Positions 42,209 to 52,316 of a DNA stretch of 64,000 nucleotides are shown here, in pieces (within the stretch, counting starts at the first letter, position 1; each line of letters starts with the position of its first letter). Below the pieces are notes generated by a model that did no database searches, had not been told where the DNA came from, and was given only the letters and a program-made list of their open reading frames with translations. The DNA comes from Schaalia turicensis ACS-279-V-Col4 (GTDB lineage Bacteria; Actinomycetota; Actinomycetes; Actinomycetales; Actinomycetaceae), in the NCBI RefSeq assembly GCF_000296505.1, contig NZ_JH815208.1, positions 257,003 through 321,002 on the forward strand. Direction: 5' to 3'. Position numbers and translations under genes: made by a program.

Positions 42209-44100
42209 TGCCCAACATTGTTGATGGTGGCGACACTGGTGGTCTCATGCGTTACCTGGTTGGTCCTGGACGCGCGAACGAACATGTCGAGCCGCACTTG
42301 GTGGCTGGCTCAAGGACGATCATGAACAGGTGGGGCGACTGGTCAGAACTGTCGCTTGCTCAAGCAAGCGAGATAGCGAACTATCTCGACTCATTCATGC
42401 ACGAGACCGAACGCTTCGTTAGCGGACCTATCCGCAAGTTTGATCCTGAAATGGGTAAGACACGCGTCGCTGATTACGGTCCAAACCACGTGTGGCACTG
42501 TTCTTTGTCCCTGTCCCCCGATGAGGGTCCATTGTCTGAGGACAAGTGGGCGGCAATCGCGCGCGACTTCATGGACGAGATGGAGTTCACCGCCGCGTCA
42601 GGCAAGGCTGAGTGCCGGTGGGTGGCGATCCATCACGGCACGTCTAAGAACGGTGGGGATCACATTCACATTGCCGCGAACATTGTTCGCGAGGACGGCA
42701 CGAGGTGGAACTCGTGGAACGATCAACCACGTAGCCAGCGCGCGTGCAACACGCTTGAGCACAAGTACGGGCTACGCATTGTTGAGTCGCGCGAACACGC
42801 GCGCAGCTCCAAGTGTGACAGCGCTCAAGCACTCAACGCTGCACGGCGCGCGGGCAAGCAGGTGACCGACCGGGCCGCGCTTGAGTCACGCTTGCGCGCA
42901 GCATCTAAGGCTGCGACTAGCGAGGTGGACTTCATTGCCCGCGCCCGTGGCCTGGGCGTGAGGTTGCGCCCACGCTTTGCTAAGGGACGCACCGACGTGG
43001 TGGTGGGGTATTCTGCTGCGCTGCACACTAAGCCGGGCGTCAAGACGCAATGGTATGCGGGCGGTTCTATCGCGCGTGACCTCACGCTTCGTGCGCTGCG
43101 TGATCGTTGGCCAGACACTATCGAGTCCGCCACTGACGCGGTGGGCGCGTGGCAAGACGCATGGAAGGGCATGCCCCTGTCAGGCGGCCGTCGCTCATAC
43201 ACGAGGGAGGAGTGGCTTGGCCACAAGCGCGGCCTGGACATCTTCCGTGACCAGCTGAGCAACGTTGATCCAACTGATCGATTGGCTCTTGCTAACGCCA
43301 CTAATGATGTGGCTGGTCTACTCGCTGCCGCTGCACAGCAACCAGACTTAAGCGATGAGATGCGAGGCGCGTTGGACTACTGTGCGCGCCAAGTGGGGCG
43401 TAGTGCTCAACTCAAACAGCGACCCGCACAAAAGAGTGGGACAAGCCCGTGGGTTGTCCTTGGAGCCCAACTGCTGAGCACCGCTGTTACTCCAAAGAAC
43501 AGTGAAGTCTCCTACGCGCTTGCCCTGGTGGCAACGATGGAGCTAGTAAAAGCGTTGGCCGACCTATACCGGCAAGCCCAACAGGCCAACACTGCGGCCG
43601 CAATGCTGCGTGACACGCGCGGCGTGTACGAGCGCGTGCGCATGGAAGCCCCCTATCTGCAAGCCACTACGCAGTTGCAGGCTGAGCCGGTGCCTTTGCA
43701 GCAAGACACGCTCCCGGAAATCACGACTGAGCCGGAGCCGCCACTTTCACCTGAGCAGATCATCGAGCCGGCAGTGGCGCGGGCCAGCGTAGGTGAAGAG
43801 GCGGAGATTGAGCGTATCGGCCAGCGCACCCCTTGGCTTGCCACTCCCCAAGGCTTTACCACTCCAACAGAGCACAGTGATAACCCTGACGGTAATAGCC
43901 ATCGTGACTACATCGCTGAAATGCACCAAAACTTGACCACGACCGGCGACAGTGCCGGCAGTGATGAAACGCCGAAACGTCAGCGGCCGCTACCTGGTAT
44001 TGGAGAGGTGCCGCAGATTAAGAAGGTGGACCATCCAACCCGTCACCCGAAGATGCCAACTTGGCAGCCACCCGAGCGCGGGCGTGGCCGCTCCCGCTAG
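42205..44100 (+). CDS. Relaxase (MOB_P-like mobilisation nuclease)
   Basis: 631 residues. The relaxase domain is in the first about 200 residues, with the metal-binding histidines in HHGTSKNGGDHIHIAANIV and the amino-terminal tyrosine region. The middle is helical. Residues 595-614 (PLPGIGEVPQIKK ... DHPTRH) are the same tail as in the Fic protein, followed by a basic end (ERGRGRSR). Basic carboxyl ends are typical T4SS export signals. It nicks oriT and pilots the strand into the recipient. Confidence 0.9.
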   Translation: MMPNIVDGGDTGGLMRYLVGPGRANEHVEPHLVAGSRTIMNRWGDWSELSLAQASEIANYLDSFMHETERFVSGPIRKFDPEMGKTRVADYGPNHVWHCSLSLSPDEGPLSEDKWAAIARDFMDEMEFTAASGKAECRWVAIHHGTSKNGGDHIHIAANIVREDGTRWNSWNDQPRSQRACNTLEHKYGLRIVESREHARSSKCDSAQALNAARRAGKQVTDRAALESRLRAASKAATSEVDFIARARGLGVRLRPRFAKGRTDVVVGYSAALHTKPGVKTQWYAGGSIARDLTLRALRDRWPDTIESATDAVGAWQDAWKGMPLSGGRRSYTREEWLGHKRGLDIFRDQLSNVDPTDRLALANATNDVAGLLAAAAQQPDLSDEMRGALDYCARQVGRSAQLKQRPAQKSGTSPWVVLGAQLLSTAVTPKNSEVSYALALVATMELVKALADLYRQAQQANTAAAMLRDTRGVYERVRMEAPYLQATTQLQAEPVPLQQDTLPEITTEPEPPLSPEQIIEPAVARASVGEEAEIERIGQRTPWLATPQGFTTPTEHSDNPDGNSHRDYIAEMHQNLTTTGDSAGSDETPKRQRPLPGIGEVPQIKKVDHPTRHPKMPTWQPPERGRGRSR

Positions 44101-44125
44101 TGCGCGCACACCTGACGTAGTGGGT
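44099..44125 (+). promoter_or_regulatory. ICE operator/promoter site 6
   Basis: AGTGCGCGCACA (one change from the palindrome), then CCTGACGTAGTGGGT joined directly to the ATG at 44126, again 15 bases beyond the palindrome and without a ribosome-binding site. Confidence 0.75.
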
Positions 44126-44509
44126 ATGAGCAACGAAGAACAAACCCCAGACTTGTACTACCCCACCCTGGACGAGTTCGTGCGTGATTTTCTTGTGCGC
44201 ATCTACGAGCGCGCCTTACCTAAAGGGCGGATGACGTGGTGCCCGCAATGGTGGAAACATGACGAAGCGGTCTACCGCCTACAAGCCTTATGGCATGCGT
44301 GGGAGCACATGCGTGTCAACGCCGGGCCAGTAGCATCTGCACAGTGGCTGGTGAGCTACGCTGACCCGATCATGACGGTACTACTCGACAATGACGGCCC
44401 CTTCAAAGGCTGTAGCGTCGAGGGCGGGCATCGCGACATGCGGCCTCACCCTGATGGGGAGCTTCCTTGTGAGCCAGCCGATCCTGACATTTTCAAACCG
44501 CGCGAATAA
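44126..44509 (+). CDS. DUF4913-family protein
   Basis: 127 residues. Typical features: YYPTLDEFVRDFLVRIYERA at the start, WCPQWWKHDEAVYRLQALWHAWEHMR in the middle and a final HPDGELPCEPADP. The family is found on actinobacterial plasmids and ICEs near conjugation genes; function unknown. Probably leaderless from the operator. Confidence 0.88.
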   Translation: MSNEEQTPDLYYPTLDEFVRDFLVRIYERALPKGRMTWCPQWWKHDEAVYRLQALWHAWEHMRVNAGPVASAQWLVSYADPIMTVLLDNDGPFKGCSVEGGHRDMRPHPDGELPCEPADPDIFKPRE

Positions 44510-44514
44510 CATTA

Positions 44515-44542
44515 GCGGCCGACACTAGGTAGTGTCGGCCGC
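44515..44542. terminator. Terminator between convergent operons
   Basis: 13-bp perfect arms GCGGCCGACACTA and complement with a GG loop; separates DUF4913 (plus) from the T4SS operon end (minus). Confidence 0.85.
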
Positions 44543-44558
44543 CTCTAGTTCGTGCTTG

Positions 44559-45620
44559 CTACATGTGGCGGGTCTGTACACGCGCCGGCCTCTTAGCTGG
44601 CACGCGCGCGGGAGTAGTGTTCGTCTTACCGCTCTTGCGCGTGGCCGTCCTAGCGGGCTGGTGTAGTCCCGTGTCGGCAGTCATCGCCGCGCGCACCGCC
44701 TGCGGGTCTGCTCCCTGATCGAGCAAAGACTGGGCGTGCGCCTGTCGGGCCTGCATCGTATCCCACGCCACCTCAGCGCCGCGCCCGGCATGCTTGGCCT
44801 CGCTCATCTCTTTCACCGCTACGCCTTCTGCACCCTCGCTAGACTCGCCCGCCTTGAGCTCCTGCCTCGCCTCGCGCCCTTCTCGGCCTTCAACGCCCGC
44901 CTGACGCTGAGCGTGAGCGGCCATGCCAACGGCTTCGGCGTACATCTGCTCAGCTGCTTGAATGTCGGGATAAATATCGCGCACCCGCTGCGCGATATGA
45001 GCGTCCCCGTCTAGCCACTGGGATAAGTCTTTTTGCCAGAGACTATTGAGCCAATCCGGGGCAGTGTCCTTCTGCTCTTGCACGTAGTCCAAGATCGCCT
45101 CGGCCCGAACGCGACCCACCATCTGATAGTCCCCGTCCTGATAGGCCCGGTACAGCACTTCTTGCACGGCCGGTTTTAACTCGGCCGCGTCCTCACCATC
45201 GAGCACGGGAGCGTCCTTCAGTGCCTCGTCCACACTGGGAATATCACCTGGTCTTGCCAGCGGGCCGTGAACGTCAATGCCCCACCGCTCTTTAGCCTCC
45301 CTCTCACACCTGCGCGCAGCTAACTCTGCCTGGGGGTCAATATCGCTAAAACGGCGTGCCACCCCGTAAACGTAGGCTGCGTCATCTTCGACGGCGGTGT
45401 GCCACCACTTATCGTCAAGGGCTTGAGAGTAAACCTTTTGCGCTAACAGGCGCTCATCCTCAATCGCCCTTCGCAACGCTCTCTCATGGCCGGCTGAGGA
45501 TTGTTCAGCCTTGCGTAAGGCTTGTTCTCTGCGCATGGCCATGAAACGGCCCACCGCCATCGCTACCCGCCATGCGCGCACCATTTCCGCGCTGGTCTCA
45601 TTCAACACGTGATCTGCCAT
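44559..45620 (-). CDS. Helical conjugation-operon protein, unknown
   Basis: 353 residues, Ala/Glu/Arg-rich and helical, with a basic tail (TTPARVPAKRPARVQTRHM). Last gene of the T4SS operon, 15 bases after the coupling-protein gene. No catalytic motif seen. The position and basic tail could fit a relaxosome or coupling partner. Confidence 0.7.
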   Translation of the reverse strand: MADHVLNETSAEMVRAWRVAMAVGRFMAMRREQALRKAEQSSAGHERALRRAIEDERLLAQKVYSQALDDKWWHTAVEDDAAYVYGVARRFSDIDPQAELAARRCEREAKERWGIDVHGPLARPGDIPSVDEALKDAPVLDGEDAAELKPAVQEVLYRAYQDGDYQMVGRVRAEAILDYVQEQKDTAPDWLNSLWQKDLSQWLDGDAHIAQRVRDIYPDIQAAEQMYAEAVGMAAHAQRQAGVEGREGREARQELKAGESSEGAEGVAVKEMSEAKHAGRGAEVAWDTMQARQAHAQSLLDQGADPQAVRAAMTADTGLHQPARTATRKSGKTNTTPARVPAKRPARVQTRHM

Positions 45621-45635
45621 AGTATTCTCCCTTAA

Positions 45636-47348
45636 CTACTTGCCCGGCTGATAATCTTCCTGGTCCCAAAACGGGATCAGTCGCACCAAAGTGGCTACCG
45701 CGCCCGAAGCGAACACCCACGCCCTGCCTTGCGGTAGTGCCTGCAAGTCCGACACGGTGGCAATAGGCCGCTGTTGGGATGCCTTAGATGTTGAATACGA
45801 CCTGCCCTGAGAAGAACTTGAAATCTGGGTAGAGTCCACCCAATGTGTACCAATCAGTTCTGAGAGGTTGCGCAAAAAGTCTGGCTCTGACACGCCACCG
45901 CCATACACCTTCACATTCGCGGCCGACCAAAGGGCCTTCATGCCCTTATCGCCCCACACTCGCTCACCCTGACTCCACGACTGCAACACCGTGTCTACAC
46001 ACAGCCCGCGAGAACCAAAATGGGAATACTGCGAGGGTAGTTCGTTCCACCGACACACATTCGCGGCCTCGTCCAACTCGATCAGCATGGGAGTAGCCAA
46101 CCTGCCGCCCGCCTGGCTAGTGGCGTAGGCCGTGGCCGCTTCAACCACGGCCACGGTAAGCGGGGTGACAATCTGGGTTGCACTGCCGCGTCCTTCTTGC
46201 GACAAGCAATACAAGGTTTGCTTGGTCTTAACGAACTCGCTTGGGTGAAACTCGGGCACGCCCTTGACGGGGGTGACCCAACGCATGAGACGCGTGTTAT
46301 TCAAAAAGTGCATGATCCGCACCGCGCCACCATACACACTGCCGCGCGTTTCAGCGGGCATGCCCATAAACCCTTCCAGGCTAGTAGCAGCTTTCAACAG
46401 ATCATCTCGCACGTCATCCTCAGCGCACTCGCCTGCAAGGCTGCGGAGCAACAGAACCGGCTCATCATTAGTCTGGTCAGCCAACCACGTGTGCAAAGCC
46501 GTAATGGGCTTGCCTGCCGTGGCGGCCGCTAACAGCATCGGGGCAATCAGTTGGCACGCCCACTGATCCCACATGTCGTTACCATCCTTATTCGACACGT
46601 CCTCAGCAGATAAAAACATGTCCGCCAACGCGCCTGCCTGCACATAATCAGTCACGTACGACAGCGGGTTCCACCACCACGACTGTTCCTCCCCAGCGAG
46701 GCCTTGAGGGTCAAACACCCACTCTTGTTCACCCGTGGCCTGAGCACGACGCGTGCGGGTCTCATCTACTATGTCCCGTTTGTTCGACGTGGCCACAACC
46801 GCGCCAGGAGCAGCGAAAATGCGGGGCACCACCCACGAGGTGGTCTTACCTGTACGCGGCCCTGCAATCGTGATACACACGTCCTCAAACGATGACATGA
46901 CCGGTATCCCACCAGCCACCGTGCGACCCACCGGGAATCCGAGGGCACCACTCACGCCTAAACGCTTCGCTTTAGCGGCCACAGTCGCCTTCGTGATCGG
47001 CTCAATATCTTTACCCCTACCAGCCCACTGCGCGGCCTCATCACCGCGCCTAGAGCGCTTAGAGCGGCGTGGAAGTGCCAGAACCAGACCAGTAAGGACA
47101 AGGATGAGGAGGGCAACGCCTACCCCGCCAATCCACCAATACACTTCGCCGGTCGGGTCAAGCCGGCCCTGAAACACCTCGATCATGAGAGTAAACGGGT
47201 TCCACGAAACCCCGTCTACCCCGCGCCAGAGCGCCCAAGTGTGTGCGCCAAGAGTGATAAGCAGGCTAGCTGCGCCCACAATGGCGATAAAGACCGCCAT
47301 TACAACAGTGGACGGCTCCCACGTGGATACATCATCGCGCGCACTCAT
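45636..47348 (-). CDS. Type IV coupling protein (VirD4/TraG-like)
   Basis: 570 residues. Two amino-terminal membrane segments, then the ATPase with Walker A AGPRTGKTTSWVVP (about residue 165-180), VVATSNKRDIVD, PLSYVTD and Walker B MLIELDEAANV, with TVLQSWSQGERVWG near the end. It recruits relaxase (and by inference other tailed substrates) to the channel. ATG 47348 overlaps the VirB4-like stop as ATGA. Confidence 0.92.
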   Translation of the reverse strand: MSARDDVSTWEPSTVVMAVFIAIVGAASLLITLGAHTWALWRGVDGVSWNPFTLMIEVFQGRLDPTGEVYWWIGGVGVALLILVLTGLVLALPRRSKRSRRGDEAAQWAGRGKDIEPITKATVAAKAKRLGVSGALGFPVGRTVAGGIPVMSSFEDVCITIAGPRTGKTTSWVVPRIFAAPGAVVATSNKRDIVDETRTRRAQATGEQEWVFDPQGLAGEEQSWWWNPLSYVTDYVQAGALADMFLSAEDVSNKDGNDMWDQWACQLIAPMLLAAATAGKPITALHTWLADQTNDEPVLLLRSLAGECAEDDVRDDLLKAATSLEGFMGMPAETRGSVYGGAVRIMHFLNNTRLMRWVTPVKGVPEFHPSEFVKTKQTLYCLSQEGRGSATQIVTPLTVAVVEAATAYATSQAGGRLATPMLIELDEAANVCRWNELPSQYSHFGSRGLCVDTVLQSWSQGERVWGDKGMKALWSAANVKVYGGGVSEPDFLRNLSELIGTHWVDSTQISSSSQGRSYSTSKASQQRPIATVSDLQALPQGRAWVFASGAVATLVRLIPFWDQEDYQPGK

Positions 47349-48817
47349 CTTCTTTTGTTCCACCGTTGGTTCGTATCCGACAAGGCAGCCTCCCCCGCTA
47401 CGAAACGCACCTGGAACGGTGTGCCTGGAGCGTTGGAGGTTTTCAACATGAACTTGCCCATGCCAAGAGGCGGGGCGTCCCTACCCGTGGTGGGGTCGTA
47501 CGTGCCCGGAGCATTCCACGAGGTCAGCATCGACTTTTCCTTCTCAGTCAAAGAAAACACGCCCTCCAACAACTCCATCTCACGGGCGGGAAGGCCACCT
47601 AAAAACAGCATTTTCGACCGCTCAACAAACCCCAAGGCTTTAAGCCGGTCTGCCGGGGAAGCCAGAGCGTTAAAATCTGCCATCGAGTGCGTGACCATCA
47701 GCTGGCCCACACCCACCGTGCGGTTCAGACGAGTAAGAGAGTCAATACGCTCAACCAAGCCCGATGAGGCGCGTAAAATACGCCACAGCTCATCCATGAC
47801 AATCTTGTAACGCCGACGCGGAGCAACACCCGCATCAGCCAGTGTCTGCGCGATCTCCACGGTCGCAAACCCGTACGACCACGTAGCAAGCAACAACGCG
47901 GCCTGTAGGTCCTCTGAGGCTTCCTTAAATGCGGACACGTCAAACACTACGGAACGATCCATCATCATCGGCGTTGTGGTCTCCACCGCGAATAGACCGC
48001 CAAAGCGGCCCGACAACAAAGCCATGAGGGACGCTTCCAAGCTCTCGGTGACCGTCCGGTAGTGGTTAATATCGCCGCGATCCAGTGCGGCTGCGCGGAG
48101 CTCATCTGGAGCGGAGCGCACAACCTCCAAAAGGTCAGCCAACACTACTGGCCGATCATAGGTCTCCAAAATACGGATAGCCTCGTCAACAATCGTCTCC
48201 TCCCTATCTGAAGGTGGCGTGCGACGAATAATGTGGATGAGGGAGCACACCATGTCTTTCTTACGCTCATGGGCTGCGGCCAGGAGCTTGTCACGATCCT
48301 CAAACTTGCCTGCCGCTTCCAACAACTCCACGGCCTCACGCACGTTGCCAGCATCGAGTGGGTTAATACCCGCACCACCATGCTCAATACTGATGACTTG
48401 CCCGCCAAGGGCTTCAATCAACGCCACATAGTCTGGCTTAATATCGCCCAGAACCATCGTGTGCACCCCGAACCCGGCTGAAGCGGTAATCATGCGCCGA
48501 ACCAGAGAGGACTTACCCAAACCGTTCAAGCCGAGCACCATTGCCGAAGGGGCACTAATCAAACCGCGTTCAAACCATGAGATTTCGTCGGCGCACACTG
48601 CTCCCCCACCGTGCAAGGCCCGGCCAAGGGGCGCTCCCACTAAAGCCGTGTTCGACCCCACGATGAAAGGGAACATGCCACACACTTGTTTCGACGTGGC
48701 GCGCCACGGCTGGATCAGCGGCTGATTAGCTACCGTGCCAGAACCAGGCTTGCCCCTACTGCTAGTAGTGGTAGAGCTGGTGAAAAGGGCTGATACCAGG
48801 TCAGTTACAAAAGCCAC
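47345..48817 (-). CDS. VirB4-like conjugation ATPase
   Basis: 490 residues covering the carboxyl ATPase half of VirB4/TraC. Walker A is in MVLGLNGLGKSSLVRRM, Walker B in YKIVMDELWRILRAS, with VGQLMVTHSMADFNA and RSKMLFLGGLPARE. The amino-terminal half of a normal 800-residue VirB4 is absent; the adjacent SCO6880-family gene may fill that place, an inference. Starts at GTG 48817, two bases after its neighbour's stop. Confidence 0.88.
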   Translation of the reverse strand: MAFVTDLVSALFTSSTTTSSRGKPGSGTVANQPLIQPWRATSKQVCGMFPFIVGSNTALVGAPLGRALHGGGAVCADEISWFERGLISAPSAMVLGLNGLGKSSLVRRMITASAGFGVHTMVLGDIKPDYVALIEALGGQVISIEHGGAGINPLDAGNVREAVELLEAAGKFEDRDKLLAAAHERKKDMVCSLIHIIRRTPPSDREETIVDEAIRILETYDRPVVLADLLEVVRSAPDELRAAALDRGDINHYRTVTESLEASLMALLSGRFGGLFAVETTTPMMMDRSVVFDVSAFKEASEDLQAALLLATWSYGFATVEIAQTLADAGVAPRRRYKIVMDELWRILRASSGLVERIDSLTRLNRTVGVGQLMVTHSMADFNALASPADRLKALGFVERSKMLFLGGLPAREMELLEGVFSLTEKEKSMLTSWNAPGTYDPTTGRDAPPLGMGKFMLKTSNAPGTPFQVRFVAGEAALSDTNQRWNKRR

Positions 48818-48819
48818 GC

Positions 48820-50304
48820 CTACCAGCCTCCAGACAATGCCTGCGAAGCCGGGCGAAGCCCTAAAGGTAGGCCGAGTGCGAACGCGCTATCCTGCGCGCC
48901 ATAAGCCGGGCGCACCAAAAGACGTGACGAAGCGGCCAACGCCTGGACCGCGCTAGAAGTATCATCAAGCTCATCGGCACTCGTTGTGGCGCTAATAATC
49001 AGCGCGAAATCCAACAAGCCCGCGCCCGACGCTTCCTCATCAGCCACCTGCTGTGCTGCGCGAAGCTCCCTACGCGCAGTAGCGGTAGGCCGAGGCGTGT
49101 TCTCCACCCGCGCGGCCGCGCGGTTCACATCCGCATCCGCCGCCCCTGGAGCCTTGGCCGCATCCAAAGGCCGGTACACAATAGTGACGCGCTTGCGCTG
49201 CACGTCACGAGACGGCTCTAAAATCTTGCGTAGCACGCCAGATTGGACATACCCGCGCGCAGGCCTCGACATCACCCACGTGCGTGAAAGACCCGAATCG
49301 TGCCGGTAATGATCCCACTGGGCCACAGCTCTCATAGGCCCGGCATCCTCCCACGTCAAAGCAACGTCCTCACCAGCATTAGCTGCCTGCTCAAACAAGG
49401 CTTCACTCGCCGGATCAAACGCCACGCGCGTGAGCTGACACACCTCACGCGCGGTCAAAAGATGCACCCCGCCCGCGCCTGTGCCCATCAGCGTTTGAGT
49501 AAGACCCGGCAAGTCCGAAGAAATACGTGAAACAACTTGCGGACGTTTCTTAGCCGAAGCGCCCATCTTAGACGGGTCAAACGTGAGCGTAATCCACGCG
49601 CGCACCCTCGCCGCACCCTGCCCATAATCATCGACCACACGGGTCAGAATCTGGCGGGCTACCAGCGGGGCCTGATCGCTCATGCGAGCACCCACCTCGC
49701 GGCGAAGCCGATCCCCACTATCAGGAATCGTCTCCACACACACGCTGGCCTGAGCCACGCCCATTTGCCCGCCCAAATCACCAAGCCACATGCCCCACAA
49801 TGCCACCTGGTGATCCACCGTGTCCTGATCGGTCAAACCGCCCCCCTCAGGTGAGACAGACATGACCACGCTGAGCGTGCCATCCCCATGCTCAACCAAA
49901 CCATAGGGACGCTCATAAGAGTCCTTATGCTCACTCAGACGCGAGCCGTACAACATTCCAGGTAGGTGGCACTTACCCTGCGTTGGATCAACCGCAAGAC
50001 CACCAGAAGCATGAATGTTCGACTTCCTACGCGCCGCCCGCCGAAAACGCATCTTTTGCCTCATCCTTTCTAAAACCGACACTCCGTGCACGTCGCGCGT
50101 AATCACAAGCAACACTCCGCCTGCCCACGCCACGGCGACAAGGGCTGCCACCATCACGCCTTTGGACATGGCCACCACCGACACCACGGCCAGGCCAAGC
50201 AAAACAATCAACGACTCACCAAAACCGAGCTTGCCAAGCCCTGCGCGACGTGGAACCCGCCAGTTGCCGTACGTGCGAACCTTTACCGCCTCATCACTCA
50301 CCAC
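48820..50304 (-). CDS. SCO6880-family conjugation protein
   Basis: 494 residues. Amino-terminal pair of membrane segments (FGESLIVLLGLAVVSVVAMS and AALVAVAWAGGVLLVI), then a long cytosolic domain. SCO6880 proteins lie beside the VirB4-like ATPase in actinobacterial transfer clusters; role unproven. Overlaps the VirB6-like gene by 7 bases. Confidence 0.82.
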   Translation of the reverse strand: MVSDEAVKVRTYGNWRVPRRAGLGKLGFGESLIVLLGLAVVSVVAMSKGVMVAALVAVAWAGGVLLVITRDVHGVSVLERMRQKMRFRRAARRKSNIHASGGLAVDPTQGKCHLPGMLYGSRLSEHKDSYERPYGLVEHGDGTLSVVMSVSPEGGGLTDQDTVDHQVALWGMWLGDLGGQMGVAQASVCVETIPDSGDRLRREVGARMSDQAPLVARQILTRVVDDYGQGAARVRAWITLTFDPSKMGASAKKRPQVVSRISSDLPGLTQTLMGTGAGGVHLLTAREVCQLTRVAFDPASEALFEQAANAGEDVALTWEDAGPMRAVAQWDHYRHDSGLSRTWVMSRPARGYVQSGVLRKILEPSRDVQRKRVTIVYRPLDAAKAPGAADADVNRAAARVENTPRPTATARRELRAAQQVADEEASGAGLLDFALIISATTSADELDDTSSAVQALAASSRLLVRPAYGAQDSAFALGLPLGLRPASQALSGGW

Positions 50305-51551
50305 TGAGCCTCCTGCCCACCATTAGGCCCGCCAGAAGAGCCACCAGCATCTGCTGCGTCACTCGCACCCGATGGGGCCTGCCCGCCCGCGCTAGGCACC
50401 GCATCTTGCCCGCTAGCACCCGTCTGGCCACTAGCTCCAGACGGTCCTGTAGCGCCGTCTTGACCGTTAGACCCAGAAGCTCCCGCCGGCCCTGAAACAC
50501 CAGGCGAACTATTCTCGCCGCCGCCAGGCGAACCACCCGAAGCTACGCTATTGATTGCCCCGTGAGCTGATTGGGCTGCGCCAAGGGCAGCGCCTGCTAC
50601 TTCGGTAGCGCCACCACTAGCGGCCGCACCCGCGCCCCTGGCGACCGTCATCGCGCCAGTAGCTAGAACCGCGCCCGCACCAGCACCAGCGCCAGAACCG
50701 CCACTACTGAGCGCTTCAGTGGCTGGAACCATGAAAGTAATCAGTGCGGGCAACGACAGTACCGCCAAAATCATCATGATTACCCCGGTAATGAAACGAG
50801 TAAGCTCATCACCATCAGCAATAGACCACGACTCGCCCTGCACCAGCTTGATTGCCACCGCGTAAATGATTGACGCGGCCGGTTTGAACATTAAGAACGC
50901 GAAAAACCAGGCGATGATCTTGCTCAGCCATGCCCTACCCCACTTGGTAGAAAACGCTCCCGCCGCCACAGGCATGATCCCAACCAGCAAAATCAGCATC
51001 GATGAGCGGATAAACATCAGGCCAATCTGCACCAGGTTTGCCACCAGTGCACCCAAGCCGCCCACGATCAAAATCGTTAGCCCCAGGCCACCGTTAATAC
51101 CAGTGACGTTGAGAATCTTGACGCCAAACTGTCCTGCATCACCATCTATAACCAAGCCAATAACCCACGTGGAAAACTCATCTGAGGCCTCCACCAGTAG
51201 CTGGCCTGCGCCAACAGAAACACTGGAAACCAAAGCGAGAGCTAACAGGGCGTGCAAGACGTTCATCGCACCCTCGCCGCGCTTAGAAAGGGCCAAGTGA
51301 ATACCAGCGACCATAAACGAGCCGATAGCTAAAGCCAGTACGAGGAGACGAGTGGTGGAATGGATGAAACCAACCGCAGAATCGGCTCCAGTCAGGCTAG
51401 GCGTGCCAACGCCTAGCCATACCGTGCCGACTTTCAGCAACGTGGCCGACACGTCCTGAATGATGTTGAACGCCCACTGGGCAATAATGTTCTCACTCGC
51501 CTCAGTCGCGGCCTCGCTAATTTTGCACGACAATTCCCAGAAATGACACAT
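50298..51551 (-). CDS. TrbL/VirB6-like channel protein with collagen-like tail
   Basis: 417 residues. Six or so membrane segments (residues 55-290), with the conserved LILLVGIMPVAAGAFSTKWG region. The last about 130 residues are Gly/Ala/Ser-rich with Gly-x-y triplets (GPAGASGSNGQDGATGPSG). It would form the inner-membrane channel. The tail is unusual and may extend through the envelope. Starts at 51551, next to the preceding stop. Confidence 0.85.
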   Translation of the reverse strand: MCHFWELSCKISEAATEASENIIAQWAFNIIQDVSATLLKVGTVWLGVGTPSLTGADSAVGFIHSTTRLLVLALAIGSFMVAGIHLALSKRGEGAMNVLHALLALALVSSVSVGAGQLLVEASDEFSTWVIGLVIDGDAGQFGVKILNVTGINGGLGLTILIVGGLGALVANLVQIGLMFIRSSMLILLVGIMPVAAGAFSTKWGRAWLSKIIAWFFAFLMFKPAASIIYAVAIKLVQGESWSIADGDELTRFITGVIMMILAVLSLPALITFMVPATEALSSGGSGAGAGAGAVLATGAMTVARGAGAAASGGATEVAGAALGAAQSAHGAINSVASGGSPGGGENSSPGVSGPAGASGSNGQDGATGPSGASGQTGASGQDAVPSAGGQAPSGASDAADAGGSSGGPNGGQEAQW

Positions 51552-52316
51552 TTACGCGCCCCACTCCACGAACCCCTCTAAAGGCAGCGAATCAATAATC
51601 CGCTCACCCCACGAATCAGTAGACGGAGCCTCCACCTTCCAATCCCCGCCCTGCCACATCAGCACCACCGGGAACCCCATCATCTTGTCGGGAGAGGCCA
51701 CGGGTGAAACAGCGAGAACCACCATCGCGTTATCAGGGCCGCGATCTTCATACTTAAACCCGTGAATCATCACAGGCGAACCAGTCTCGCCCTGCCACTG
51801 ACTCTTAATCTGAGACTCCAACCGATCCCGGTTAGGCCCTGTAGCCATGAGCGTAGGCACCACCTCATCGAGGCGTTCCTTCGATGAAAACCACGTGACG
51901 AAGTTAGCCGATGCAAGAATCGCTCCAGACGGGGTGTGCGCAAAACAATGCGAAACGCCCTCCGTCACGCCCGGCCCATACCCGTCAACATGTGGCACCT
52001 GAATACGATCACCAACATCGATCGGCACAGACGGCAAGGCCTGAGATGGAACCACCTGGTCATGGGCGACAAGCCCGCACACTGAATCAGACTCAGGTAG
52101 CCCCGCGTCCTCGACCAGGCCAGACTGGGCCTGGCCCCCACTTTCCTGCCTAGTAGATGAGACTTCAACAGGCTTATCAGCGCCGGCCTCGCGAGCGTTC
52201 TCGCGGGTAAACAATAAGAACGCCAACCCCACAATCAAAGCGACAAGCAGCAAGGCAGAAACAATAAACCCTGGGCGAACCAGACTATTAACAGCCTTTT
52301 CTTCCTCCGCCATCAC
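51552..52316 (-). CDS. Membrane-anchored T4SS protein (DUF8175-like)
   Basis: 254 residues: one membrane helix (GFIVSALLLVALIVGLAFLLF), then an extracytoplasmic domain with VTEGVSHCFAHTPSGAILASANF and a final EGFVEWGA. I recall this arrangement from actinobacterial ICEs. It may take the VirB8 place. Overlaps the pilin-like gene by 4 bases. Confidence 0.75.
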   Translation of the reverse strand: MMAEEEKAVNSLVRPGFIVSALLLVALIVGLAFLLFTRENAREAGADKPVEVSSTRQESGGQAQSGLVEDAGLPESDSVCGLVAHDQVVPSQALPSVPIDVGDRIQVPHVDGYGPGVTEGVSHCFAHTPSGAILASANFVTWFSSKERLDEVVPTLMATGPNRDRLESQIKSQWQGETGSPVMIHGFKYEDRGPDNAMVVLAVSPVASPDKMMGFPVVLMWQGGDWKVEAPSTDSWGERIIDSLPLEGFVEWGA

